Of a DNA stretch of 64,000 bases, positions 36,346 to 44,279 are shown piece after piece. The position numbers were made by a program, and so were the translations under genes. This DNA is from Rhizobiaceae bacterium (GTDB taxonomy: Bacteria > Pseudomonadota > Alphaproteobacteria > Rhizobiales > Rhizobiaceae): positions 124,001 to 188,000 of the forward strand of contig JABABQ010000062.1 in NCBI GenBank assembly GCA_014238155.1. Direction: 5' to 3'. The notes under the pieces are model-generated. The model searched no databases and was not told the origin of the DNA. It saw nothing but the letters and a program-made list of their open reading frames with translations. Each line of letters begins with the position of its first letter. Within the stretch, counting starts at the first letter, position 1.

Positions 36346-36389
36346 CGTTCTAATCCTGCCGCGTTGACGTTCTAATCCTGCTGCGTTGA
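36346..36389. repeat. Two tandem copies of a 22-base unit
   Basis: CGTTCTAATCCTGCCGCGTT-GA at 36346-36367 is followed directly by a copy at 36368-36389 with a single C-to-T change. It lies between the last protease gene and the convergent small secreted protein. No function is evident; it could be a remnant of a larger repeat or a protein-binding site. Confidence 0.6.
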
Positions 36390-36396
36390 TTGGGGG

Positions 36397-36834
36397 TCAA
36401 CATGATTTCTTTGTTTGATCGTTCGCCCATTTCGGAATATTATTCTCCAGCTTGCAACGGTTGTAGAGTTTGGTCGATCCCAATGTCTTAAATATTTGAT
36501 AGTCTTTGCTTGTTGAAGAGTATCTGAATGTCACACCACCCTTATTGTGGCATTTTATTGAATCTCCACCCTGGATCGTCATTAACAACCAAACATCCGC
36601 ATTTTCCGGCACGCCAATATTGTCGAGGCTAAAACAGGTTCCTTGGCCTTCTTTCACCACGCGCTTTTCAAATGATTTTGATTTTGTGGAACCATTATCC
36701 TCATTCCAATGGACATGAAATTTTGAGACCAAATAAGATCCACCATTATAGTAGTGAAATGCTCGAACAAGCTTGTCCTCAGCAATGGCATTACCTGCCG
36801 TAAAAATGGCAAATATCAAGATAATATATTTCAT
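36397..36834 (-). CDS. Small secreted protein of unknown function (copy 1)
   Basis: A 145-residue protein with a clear Sec signal (MKYIILIFAIFTAGNAIA-ED). The mature 127 residues are Lys/Ser-rich with four cysteines (TCFSL, IKCHN, NRCKL, C-terminal KKSC), which suggests two disulfides and a compact beta-type fold (motifs such as KFHVHWNEDNGS and DVWLLMTIQGGDS). No family recognised. It is the first of three similar-sized secreted genes on this strand, and converges with the protease operon. AT-rich composition differs from the surrounding genes. Toxin, inhibitor or surface-protein roles are all possible. Confidence 0.75.
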   Translation of the reverse strand: MKYIILIFAIFTAGNAIAEDKLVRAFHYYNGGSYLVSKFHVHWNEDNGSTKSKSFEKRVVKEGQGTCFSLDNIGVPENADVWLLMTIQGGDSIKCHNKGGVTFRYSSTSKDYQIFKTLGSTKLYNRCKLENNIPKWANDQTKKSC

Positions 36835-36912
36835 CTGCGTATTCCTGTTAGTGGGTATTATTTGAATACAACCGCCCCTGCCGTTACTGTCTCTTTGAGG
36901 TCAGGCCGACAG

Positions 36913-36935
36913 ATATTGGCTGGTATCGGCCCTGC
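36913..36935. repeat. Intergenic direct repeat, copy A
   Basis: A 23-base sequence starting ATATTGGCTGGTATCG and ending CCCTGC lies between small secreted genes 1 and 2. It recurs with one mismatch at 37689-37711 between genes 2 and 3. Its repeated placement suggests the gene-plus-spacer unit was duplicated in tandem. Confidence 0.7.
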
Positions 36936-36969
36936 GTTAACTTATGGCGCAGTAAGATCAGGCCGCGTC

Positions 36970-37494
36970 TTACTTATTCAGGAGTTCAAGCGTGGTGACC
37001 CAATGTTCCTGTCCGGACTTCCATGTTCTGTCGCATGTCCATGTGAGATTTTCGGATGAGCTTAGACAACTCCAGTCATTCCAAAAAGTTGAGGCTTTAG
37101 AACCGCTGTTCCTTATGATGTAGTCGCACCTGACGAGTTCGTTCTCCGATGACTGGGCTTCTCCCAGGATGAATTCGAATTTGACCTTGGCGGATCCGCC
37201 TACCTTGTGAGTGTGGTCAAATGTATTGCCCGGATTGACCACCGCAGGCTCAGTCTCGCTTTTACCACCTCCTGTGACATGACGACCGATGCGTACCGAC
37301 ACTGGAACTGACGAATTGTTAACCACCTTGTTGACGGCCCTGACCGTATCATTGAGACCATCACGCTCACGTTCATTATCCGTACACGCGTTTGCGGCGC
37401 CGATGATGCTCATCAACAGGCTGCCGGAAATCGCAATTGATGTGACCTTGCCTGCCCTGCAAACAGATTTTTTCAGTTTGGTTTTCATTATCAT
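36970..37494 (-). CDS. Small secreted protein of unknown function (copy 2)
   Basis: A 174-residue protein. The start is set at 37492-37494 (or the ATG two codons later), with GGAGAG upstream; the longer open frame to 37746 overlaps the next gene and lacks a signal. A signal peptide (TSIAISGSLLMSIIGAANA-C) is preceded by a Lys-rich n-region. The mature part contains SSVPVSVRIGRHVTGGGKSE, HTHKVGGSAKVKFEFILGEA and a Cys-rich end (VRCDYII, WSCLSSSENLTWTCDRTWKS). No family recognised. An inverted repeat (GTAAGA/TCTTAC, 36952-36973) overlaps the stop. Confidence 0.7.
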   Translation of the reverse strand: MIMKTKLKKSVCRAGKVTSIAISGSLLMSIIGAANACTDNERERDGLNDTVRAVNKVVNNSSVPVSVRIGRHVTGGGKSETEPAVVNPGNTFDHTHKVGGSAKVKFEFILGEAQSSENELVRCDYIIRNSGSKASTFWNDWSCLSSSENLTWTCDRTWKSGQEHWVTTLELLNK

Positions 37495-37688
37495 TTTTGG
37501 TGACTCTCCAGTTGTATGGGGTTGGCCGTTCAGCATTAGTGAAAGGAAACAGACGTGTTTTGATGCTTTGATGAAGTCAGAGATATGGTTTGGGTTTTGC
37601 GGAAGGGCTTCCTGGAATTTACCAACCCAATTTCCCCTATCCTTCCACCATTGTAAGTAGAGGCAATCGGGTGATGTAAGATTGGTAA

Positions 37689-37711
37689 ATATTGGCTGGT
37701 ATCGACCCTGC
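37689..37711. repeat. Intergenic direct repeat, copy B
   Basis: Second copy of the 23-base repeat found at 36913-36935, with one change (A for G in the sixth base from the CCCTGC end). It lies between the starts of small secreted gene 2 and the stop of gene 3. Confidence 0.7.
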
Positions 37712-37723
37712 TGGACATAGGGG

Positions 37724-38146
37724 TTAGCCTTTTGTGTCGCGAACACTGATTTTCAGCGAACCACACGCTCCGGTCAGATGGACGCCAGTGTTTTCTCCCG
37801 ATTCGGCAATCGTTCCGTGCTTTTTACCGGTGCATCCTGATGTGGTTTTGAACTTGACGTGATAGGCGCACCCTTCGATGAGCTTCATATTTTCCGAACC
37901 TCTGGTGTTCAAATCCTTTTTTCTGACCTTTTCCACTCTTGCGCAGGTCTCGCTCTCCAATTGTATAACTGTGACCTTCTTCACGATGACGGAGGCACCA
38001 TTATCTACCTTGCCTGCCAGACAGGTGACCGAGTCGCTTGATGGAACACCGGTACAAAAATCAAAATTTCCAGCAAGGCTGTCGGATGCCAAACTCATGT
38101 AGAACAAGAGTGAGATCATGACCAATGAAATACTTTTGCTCTCCAT
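37724..38146 (-). CDS. Small secreted protein of unknown function (copy 3)
   Basis: A 140-residue protein with signal peptide (ISLVMISLLFYMSLASDSLA-G). The mature part carries six or more cysteines (NFDFCTGV, VTCLAG, ETCARV, EGCAYHV, SGCTGKK, TGACGSLK), so several disulfides are likely, and a Lys-rich centre (KVTVIQLESETCARVEKVRK). The size, signal and cysteine-rich character match its two downstream neighbours, but sequence similarity is not obvious by eye. No family recognised. It is the first transcribed gene of the three, with a long AT-rich leader region in front. Confidence 0.75.
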   Translation of the reverse strand: MESKSISLVMISLLFYMSLASDSLAGNFDFCTGVPSSDSVTCLAGKVDNGASVIVKKVTVIQLESETCARVEKVRKKDLNTRGSENMKLIEGCAYHVKFKTTSGCTGKKHGTIAESGENTGVHLTGACGSLKISVRDTKG

Positions 38147-38462
38147 TTTAAATTTCTATCCTGCTACTGTAAACATTCATTTAATCTTATAATGCTAACA
38201 TCAAGTAAGATATATGTCTATGTGCTAATATGCGGTGCTGTTGTTGGCATTAATTTGAGAAAAATAATTGTAAAATGAAATAGCATGTACCTAATTTTCC
38301 AATTTAACAGCTTATTTTTGATACCTAATGAATATTAATTTCTTATTCAAATTTTGAATCTAAATCTGTGTCTCACTGCATCAAATTTTTTGTAATTTAG
38401 TTTTTGCGAATATAGAAACTTAAACGTTATTGTAAATATTGATCCGGTAATTAACACAATAT
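38147..38462. other. AT-rich intergenic region
   Basis: About 316 bases, visibly much richer in A and T than the rest of the window, between the small secreted genes and the IS3 orfB fragment. No open frame of note. It contains runs such as TATTTTTGATACC and ATTAATTTCTTATTC. It probably holds the promoter of the minus-strand secreted genes and marks foreign DNA. Confidence 0.5.
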
Positions 38463-38894
38463 GTGTCAGAATTATCAGGTCCTTCGACGCTAAAAAGCCC
38501 TCAAATTAAGTTGGTCTTCAAATGGGAGATCATCGGACTTGTCGACGGGTCTCACCTGTCAGCCCGAAAGACGCTTGCCAAGCTCGGCATTCCACGCACA
38601 ACATTCTACCGTTGGTATGACCGCTACCTGATGCATGGCGTGGCTGGGTTACAAGACCAATCTCCCAAGCCAAAACATGTTTGGAACCGCGTTCCCGACG
38701 ACGTTCGGCGCAAAGTCGTCAAACTGGCTATGAAAGAGACCGAGCTATCGTCACGGGAGTTGGCCGTGACGTTCACCGATACAGAAGGTTATTTTGTATC
38801 ACAGGCTTCAGTCTATCGCGTGCTGAAGGAGCACGATCTGATCACCAGTCCGGCCTTTGTTCCCCGTCAGCGTCCATGGGATCAAATAGGCTGA
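38463..38894 (+). pseudogene. IS3-family transposase OrfB fragment (N-terminal part)
   Basis: Homology begins at about 38530 (KWEIIGLVDGSHLSARKTLA then KLGIPRTTFYRWYDRY) and runs through NRVPDDVRRKVVKLAMKETE, LAVTFTDTEGYFVSQASVYR and VLKEHDLITSPAF. This is the N-terminal half of the OrfB that partners the OrfA type found at 8343. The first roughly ten residues are replaced, and the protein diverges after ITSPAF, before the DDE catalytic core, then stops. The fragment is therefore inactive. The residues it lacks at its start are close to those remaining after the orphan orfA, so the two could be parts of one split element. Confidence 0.8.
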
Positions 38895-39015
38895 TCGCAT
38901 AAGTGAGAGTTTTTGGCAGGTCAGCTCATTTAACGCGCGTAAACTGCAATTCCACAGTCCGTGGACTTGCCGCTCGTCCAGCCGTATGTTGGCTCTCGTC
39001 GAAGGGTGGACCATC

Positions 39016-40773
39016 ATGGCAACGGATCGCATAAAGCGCAGGCTCTCAGCAATTCTGGCACTCGACATCGTCGGATACAGCCGATTGATGGGAGAGGACG
39101 AAGTTGGGACACTCGCAGCTCTGATCGATCTGCGTAAAACAATCGTCGAACCGGTCGTGTCTGATCATGGTGGCCGAATAGTCAAACTGATGGGCGATGG
39201 CGCGCTTATCGAATTCGCCAGTGCCGTAGACTCCGTTGAGTGTGCGATTGCGATCCAAAATACCCTCGTCATACAGAATAGTGAACAAGATAACGGCAAA
39301 TCAATCTGGCTCCGCATAGGCATCAATGTGGGGGATATAATAATCGAACACGGCGACATCTATGGTGACGGTGTCAATGTGGCAGCTCGTCTGGAGACGA
39401 TCGCCGAACCGGGTGGAATCTGCGTATCCGGCACCGTCTTTGATCAAATTGGGAGCAAGCTCGGCTCAAGCTATCAGGATCTCGGACTGCAGGAATTTAA
39501 GAACATTGACCATCCGGTGCGAGTCTACCGGATCGAACTTGACGCGGTTGACGCATTACCTGCTGGAAACCAATCGGCTTCGGAAAAGCCATCAATCGCG
39601 GTTCTGCCGCTCGACAATATGTCGGGGGATGATAATCAGCAATATTTCTGCGATGCCGTTGCCGAAGACCTGACAACTGCTCTGTCACGTTTCGACTGGC
39701 TGTTCGTTGCGGCGCGCAATGCTGCTTTTGCCTACAGGAGCGGCGCGATAGACATCAGGCGGGTCGGTCGCGAGCTGCGCGTACGCTATGTTCTGGAAGG
39801 CAGTGTCCAACGGGTGGGAAAGAAGGTACGCGTGAATGTCCAGCTCGTAGATACCGAGACGCTGGGTCATTCGTGGGCCGACCGGATCGACCGCGAGATG
39901 GATGATCCGTTTGAGCTGCAGGATGATGTTGTGGCGCGAATTGCTTCTACTCTTGCCCCCGAAATTATCCAGGCTGAAATTGCCCATAGCCGTCGCAAGC
40001 AGCCAGAGACATTTGGACCCTGGGATCACTACCTGCATGCAATCAACCACTATTACAATATGACGGCTGACGATATTGAAGAAGCGATTGGACATCTCGA
40101 GGAAGCGGTAAAAGTCGACCCTCAATTTGGAGCAGCTTATGGTTTGCGCAGCCTGTGTGAGACCCATGCAGCTGCCCGAGGATGGCATCGGCCAGTGAAG
40201 CAGGCCTACCAGGTCGCTGAACAATTTGCAGAACTTGCTGTTCGACTGTCACCGACCAGTCCTGAGACAAACGAGGCCCAGGCCTTCATGCTGTTGTGCA
40301 CAGGCAGGGCACGCGAAGCGGCAATCGTAGCGCAGCGCACAGTGGATCTTAATCCATATTTCGCGCGAGCCAATGCGGTGCTGGGACATGCGCTGGTGCA
40401 TTCCGGAGATTTGGAGGGTGCGCTGGCCGCCTGCGAGAATGGGTTACGAAGCACGTCTCGGGACCAGCGCGGCAGTTGGCTCTATAATGCCCTTGGTCAC
40501 ATTTATTTCTTTCTCGAGCAGTATGAAAAGGCGATCGACGTGTCACAACGAGCGATTCAGTACGATTCTTCGCTCTTTGGCTCGTTAATTACTCTTGCTT
40601 GCGCAAACGCCCAGCTTGGGCAGGATCAAGAGGCACGGCGGGCGGTTGATCAACTTGTTGACTATATTCCAGGGTTTTCGTTGAGGGCTGTGAGAAAGAA
40701 CCCGATGTTTTCTGAACCGGCGTTTGTTGAAAAACTGGTCGAAAGTCTGCGAATGGCCGGTCTGCCGGAATAA
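39016..40773 (+). CDS. Class III adenylate cyclase with TolB-like and TPR regions
   Basis: A 585-residue soluble protein. The ATG at 39016 was chosen (AAGGGTGG upstream; MATDRIKRRLSAILALDIVG is the usual start of this family). The cyclase domain (1-185) has metal aspartates D17 (ILALDIVGYSRLM) and D61 (KLMGDGALIEF). A TolB-like N-domain region follows (SIAVLPLDNMSGDDNQQYFC at about 190-210 and LRVRYVLEGSVQR), then TPR helices from about 340 to 570. This architecture is common and expanded in Hyphomicrobiales. It probably makes cAMP under control of protein partners bound by the TPRs. It starts 120 bases after the IS orfB fragment. Confidence 0.88.
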   Translation: MATDRIKRRLSAILALDIVGYSRLMGEDEVGTLAALIDLRKTIVEPVVSDHGGRIVKLMGDGALIEFASAVDSVECAIAIQNTLVIQNSEQDNGKSIWLRIGINVGDIIIEHGDIYGDGVNVAARLETIAEPGGICVSGTVFDQIGSKLGSSYQDLGLQEFKNIDHPVRVYRIELDAVDALPAGNQSASEKPSIAVLPLDNMSGDDNQQYFCDAVAEDLTTALSRFDWLFVAARNAAFAYRSGAIDIRRVGRELRVRYVLEGSVQRVGKKVRVNVQLVDTETLGHSWADRIDREMDDPFELQDDVVARIASTLAPEIIQAEIAHSRRKQPETFGPWDHYLHAINHYYNMTADDIEEAIGHLEEAVKVDPQFGAAYGLRSLCETHAAARGWHRPVKQAYQVAEQFAELAVRLSPTSPETNEAQAFMLLCTGRAREAAIVAQRTVDLNPYFARANAVLGHALVHSGDLEGALAACENGLRSTSRDQRGSWLYNALGHIYFFLEQYEKAIDVSQRAIQYDSSLFGSLITLACANAQLGQDQEARRAVDQLVDYIPGFSLRAVRKNPMFSEPAFVEKLVESLRMAGLPE

Positions 40774-40789
40774 CGAGGAATGATCGACT

Positions 40790-42037
40790 CTAGACTGCCA
40801 TAACCTGGCCCGCAAGATAGCTGGTCAGATGATCGGCAACCATGCCCGCATCGAGATCGGCGCCGTCGATTAAGGTCGACTTTCGAGTCCGCAGATAAGG
40901 CATGCCCACAACATAGAGTCCTGGCGGGTTCATGACTCCGCCGTCGTGCACCAACCTGCCCCTGGGGTCGAATCCCGGGGCTTTGAGCCAGGAGAGATCG
41001 GCATGGTAACCGGTGGCCCAAATGATGGTCTTGATGCGACCTTCCGCCAAATCCAGCTCCAGGCGAGGGATTTTTGGGACACGGGTGGCTTCCAGTCGGT
41101 GCGGCGGATCGACCTTGCCGTCCAGGCCGTTTTCAGTTGCCCACTCGTCAATTGTGTTGAGCAGCCGATTCATCTTCAAATCGGCGAGCGAACAGACATT
41201 GCCCAGTGACCCTGAAAACGCCAGCCTGTTGCCATTCACACCAACCACACGACCAGCAATTTCGACGCCGGCATCGGTGAGTGTGTTCAGATCAAGTGTG
41301 GTTTTGTCTTTCAAACCCGCAAGTTGAAGAGACGGAACACGACGGGCGCGGCGAATATCGTCGACCTCGTTATAGGGCAGACCCAGGATGCCCGCCGCAT
41401 CCATCCACCACTTGATATCTTTGCCGCGATAGATTCGCGGTACACGCACGTGTTCGCCTGTGGCGAGCAAGACCGGCCGGCCAGATGCCTGTATTTCCTT
41501 GGCGAGTTGCACACCCGTGGCAGAGGCGCCAGCAATGAGAACTCCACCTTCGGCAAGCTGATCGGGATTGCGATAGTGCATCGGTGTGACCATCGCAATG
41601 TCAGCCGGCATATCTGATGCAATCTTTGGCACAGCAGGAATGTTGCAATGTCCCGATGCAATCACCACAGTTCGGGCGCGCCAATCTCCCTGATTTGTAG
41701 CAACTACATAGCCATCGCCATCTGGTGCAACCTCAGTCACGTTTGTGCGTGGCTGGACGGGCGCCGAGTACCGTAGTGCATAGGTTTCAATAAACCGGAT
41801 CAGCTGCGGCATATTCATATACCCATCAGGATCATCTCCCTCATAGGCGTAATCCGGCAGTCGGCTCAACCAGTTTGGGGTGAGCAAAGTAAGAGAGTCC
41901 CAACGTTCGGTGCGCCAGGAATTCGCCACCTCACCGCGCTCCAGCAACACGTGGTCGACGGAGCGTTGGGCGAGATGGCGACTAACTGCCAGGCCACAAT
42001 GGCCTGCACCGATGATAACGGCATCTGTCTTATTCAA
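40790..42037 (-). CDS. FAD/NAD(P)-dependent flavoprotein monooxygenase (CzcO-like)
   Basis: A 415-residue flavoprotein. The FAD motif GAGHCG is at about 10-15 (AVIIGAGHCGLAVSRHL) and the NAD(P) motif is GASATG (GGVLIAGASATGVQLAKEI); IIWATGYHADLSW is the conserved ATG motif of flavin monooxygenases, and NSWRTERWDSLTLLTPNW is typical of the CzcO/TrkA-like group. The start is TTG (42035-42037) with GGGGA upstream, which gives the conserved N-terminus directly. Members oxidise varied small organics or act in metal-resistance loci; no substrate is evident. It converges with the cyclase gene and lies 29 bases after an OsmC-family gene on the same strand. Confidence 0.8.
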   Translation of the reverse strand: MNKTDAVIIGAGHCGLAVSRHLAQRSVDHVLLERGEVANSWRTERWDSLTLLTPNWLSRLPDYAYEGDDPDGYMNMPQLIRFIETYALRYSAPVQPRTNVTEVAPDGDGYVVATNQGDWRARTVVIASGHCNIPAVPKIASDMPADIAMVTPMHYRNPDQLAEGGVLIAGASATGVQLAKEIQASGRPVLLATGEHVRVPRIYRGKDIKWWMDAAGILGLPYNEVDDIRRARRVPSLQLAGLKDKTTLDLNTLTDAGVEIAGRVVGVNGNRLAFSGSLGNVCSLADLKMNRLLNTIDEWATENGLDGKVDPPHRLEATRVPKIPRLELDLAEGRIKTIIWATGYHADLSWLKAPGFDPRGRLVHDGGVMNPPGLYVVGMPYLRTRKSTLIDGADLDAGMVADHLTSYLAGQVMAV

Positions 42038-42066
42038 CGAGAAATCCCCGCGTCCCGATTCTTTAA

Positions 42067-42627
42067 TCAGGCCTTTTTAACAGCAACTTCAACGTTGGTT
42101 GGATTGGTGATGCAATCGAAGACGGCGGAACGCTTTTGAGACTGAGCCACCAGGGCTTTAATGTCATCTTCGCTGGCATCGGCATCAACATCAAAGCTAA
42201 CACGTATTGTGCCAAAACCGTTGCGGACTTCATCGTCAATACCAAGAATGCCGGCCAGATCCATGTCGCCTTCGACGGTAGCCTTGACCGAATTCAGTTG
42301 AATTCCGCGGTGCTGAGCGATCGATGCAACTCCGCCCATGAGGCAGCTGGCAAGTCCTGTCAATGCGATTTCTGCCGGAGTGGGCGCGTTATCTTCCGCC
42401 GCAAATGCTTCGGGGTGATCTGCTTCGATCGAGAACGACTTTCCGCGATCCTGTTCTTCACCGAGTCCATGGAAGCTGGTGATTGTTGAGCGGCTGTGGG
42501 TGCCGTTCACCCATTCGCAACTCGAACGCCACTTGAATTGAGCAGCAACGGGTTGAGCTTCCAGCGCTTCACGCGCACCCAGCAGGTGTTCGACGTTTAC
42601 GCCATTATTGACTTGTGTGTCCGACAT
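42067..42627 (-). CDS. OsmC-family protein
   Basis: A 186-residue OsmC/Ohr-fold protein. The central helix ALTGLASCLMGGVASIAQHR carries the conserved Cys; the second usual reactive Cys of true peroxidases is not apparent in the expected later position, so peroxidase activity is uncertain. FDVDADASEDDIKALVAQSQ and SAVFDCITNPTNVEVAVKK match the C-terminal part. A good ribosome site (GAGGACCTCC) precedes the ATG. It is upstream of the flavin monooxygenase in the same direction. Confidence 0.85.
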   Translation of the reverse strand: MSDTQVNNGVNVEHLLGAREALEAQPVAAQFKWRSSCEWVNGTHSRSTITSFHGLGEEQDRGKSFSIEADHPEAFAAEDNAPTPAEIALTGLASCLMGGVASIAQHRGIQLNSVKATVEGDMDLAGILGIDDEVRNGFGTIRVSFDVDADASEDDIKALVAQSQKRSAVFDCITNPTNVEVAVKKA

Positions 42628-42864
42628 TTGGAGGTCCTCTCATTCATTACATTCCGGATTGGATCAGTTTGACAAGTGGTCGATTTTTGACATCCGGTAT
42701 AGACCACACGTCAAGTGTCTCCCTCAAAAGCGTTTCAGGTCAAGGGTAGAAAATAATTTAAACCTGCGAAGTTGTTGTGCAGTATTGATTGTTCAATACT
42801 GCAGCAAAGCCATCTCATTGGTTCCGACGAGGGAGAGAATCGTTGGACAGTCGGAGTTGCTAAC

Positions 42865-43677
42865 TCATTTTACGGCAGTAATTATATGAGCCTGAATTTT
42901 CGCCGACACAGGGCCACTTCCATAACGTTCAGCAATTGCCTGGGTCGCGCAGGTGGTTACATGCACCAACTTGCCAGGATCACGGGCTTCGATTTCGTTG
43001 CGCAATGGCGTTCCCTGGCAATAGGCGATTGCCGGATGTTGTGGTGTTGGTGCCCTGCTGACCAACTCCAGCGTATCAATTGAAATATTTGTAAATCCTG
43101 CCCCCTTCAGATCACGCCTGATTGCCGCCACATCATGGTAACCATGGGGCGTGCGGGCAAGAAAGCGAGGTGGATCATCGGGGAATACACTGGCGGCTGC
43201 TTCGGTCACAACATCGGCGAATTCATTTTCCCCGATGTGATCCCAGACATTGAAAATGTAATGGCCTCCCGGGCGAAGGACGCGGCGGGCTTCGGCGAAA
43301 CCCTTGACCCGGTCAGGGTAAAACATGGCGCCAAACTGGCAAATGACACTATCAAAAGAGTCACTTTCAAACGGCAATTTAAGTGCATCGGCCTGGCGCC
43401 ACTCAATATGAGAATCCTCACCTTGTTGGCTGGCAGCGTGATCGAGCATTGGTTGATTGAGGTCGGTTACCACATAGCGTGTATCAGGACCCAGGCGACC
43501 GGCAAGGGCACGCGGTACAACTCCGCTGCCAGCAGCCGTTTCGAGCACAGCTTCTGGAGTGTGTGACACTACGCGATCAGCCAAATCATTTGCATAGTCG
43601 TCAAAAATCAATGGCACCAGAAAGGTGTCATAGAATTCAGGAATGGACCCTGAAAATTCCTTGTCGCTTGCGGTCAT
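42865..43677 (-). CDS. SAM-dependent methyltransferase (UbiE/MenG-like class I)
   Basis: A 270-residue class I methyltransferase. Motif I is VLETAAGSGVVPRALAG, the acidic end of strand 2 is in YVVTDLNQPMLDHA, motif II is SFDSVICQFGAMFYPD and RRVLRPGGHYIFNVWDH is the post-motif strand. GGGAGGATCAA ahead of the ATG is a strong ribosome site. It stands alone, 240 bases upstream of the OsmC gene start. The acceptor is unknown; length and motifs are of small-molecule methyltransferases. Confidence 0.85.
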   Translation of the reverse strand: MTASDKEFSGSIPEFYDTFLVPLIFDDYANDLADRVVSHTPEAVLETAAGSGVVPRALAGRLGPDTRYVVTDLNQPMLDHAASQQGEDSHIEWRQADALKLPFESDSFDSVICQFGAMFYPDRVKGFAEARRVLRPGGHYIFNVWDHIGENEFADVVTEAAASVFPDDPPRFLARTPHGYHDVAAIRRDLKGAGFTNISIDTLELVSRAPTPQHPAIAYCQGTPLRNEIEARDPGKLVHVTTCATQAIAERYGSGPVSAKIQAHIITAVK

Positions 43678-43858
43678 TTGATCCTCCCAACCAAAGCGGC
43701 GGCCAAGTTTGACCGCCGTATCAACAATTTAGAGCCGTTCGCCAATCACAAACAGAATTAGCTCCATTTAATCGTGAACGGCTCTAACACCATTCAACTT
43801 GGAAAGGCGCAAATCAGGCCGATTGTGGAAACAAAACCCCGCTTGAGAAATACAAATG

Positions 43859-44218
43859 CTAGTCTGAATCTACGCAGATCTTCAACTTACAGGAATTGGA
43901 CTTCGACGGTACACGAAGCAGCACAACTTCCTGGTCGGAAACGCAATGGCTGTTATTGGCAACAAACCGTCCAAAAATACTGAAGGTCGAACTGTTATTG
44001 GTGTTGAGGACGATGGCCCCCTTTTGCGACACCAGCTTTTTAAGGTTGGGGCAGGTGTACGATGTCGTGCTCTCGCGGGCACTGGCTGATGTTGAAACTG
44101 CAATGCTCAAAGCAATTGCCAGTAGAAGTAAAGAATATCTCAACAAGCTGTAACTGGTGGGGCCAGCCTTTAAAAATAGGTTGTGTTTTTGCTTCATGAC
44201 ATCGAAGCTTAAGACCAT
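43859..44218 (-). CDS. Small secreted protein of unknown function
   Basis: A 119-residue open frame; an ATG seven codons in is an equally good start. A signal peptide or anchor is seen (SLLRYSLLLLAIALSIAVST then SASA-RE). The mature part of about 60-65 residues has four cysteines (YTCPNL, SHCVSD, NSCKLKICVDSD), so two disulfides are likely. No family recognised. It recalls the three cysteine-containing secreted proteins at 36.4-38.1 kb in size and design. No obvious ribosome site at either start lowers confidence. Confidence 0.55.
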   Translation of the reverse strand: MVLSFDVMKQKHNLFLKAGPTSYSLLRYSLLLLAIALSIAVSTSASARESTTSYTCPNLKKLVSQKGAIVLNTNNSSTFSIFGRFVANNSHCVSDQEVVLLRVPSKSNSCKLKICVDSD

Positions 44219-44279
44219 CTGATCAACGGATCAACAGATTGTATGCACAAGGTACAAGTGGTGTGGCGTTGGAAGCTGT

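Noticed and set aside
36970-37746. Long version (258 codons) of small secreted protein 2
   Set aside because: The first 84 residues overlap the neighbouring gene and hide the signal peptide; the start at 37494 has a ribosome site and a proper signal.
26885-38462. Protease cluster as an intracellular antiphage system
   Set aside because: All the hydrolases and the lipoprotein carry export signals, and no nucleotide-sensing or nuclease component is present, so a cytoplasmic defence role is not supported.
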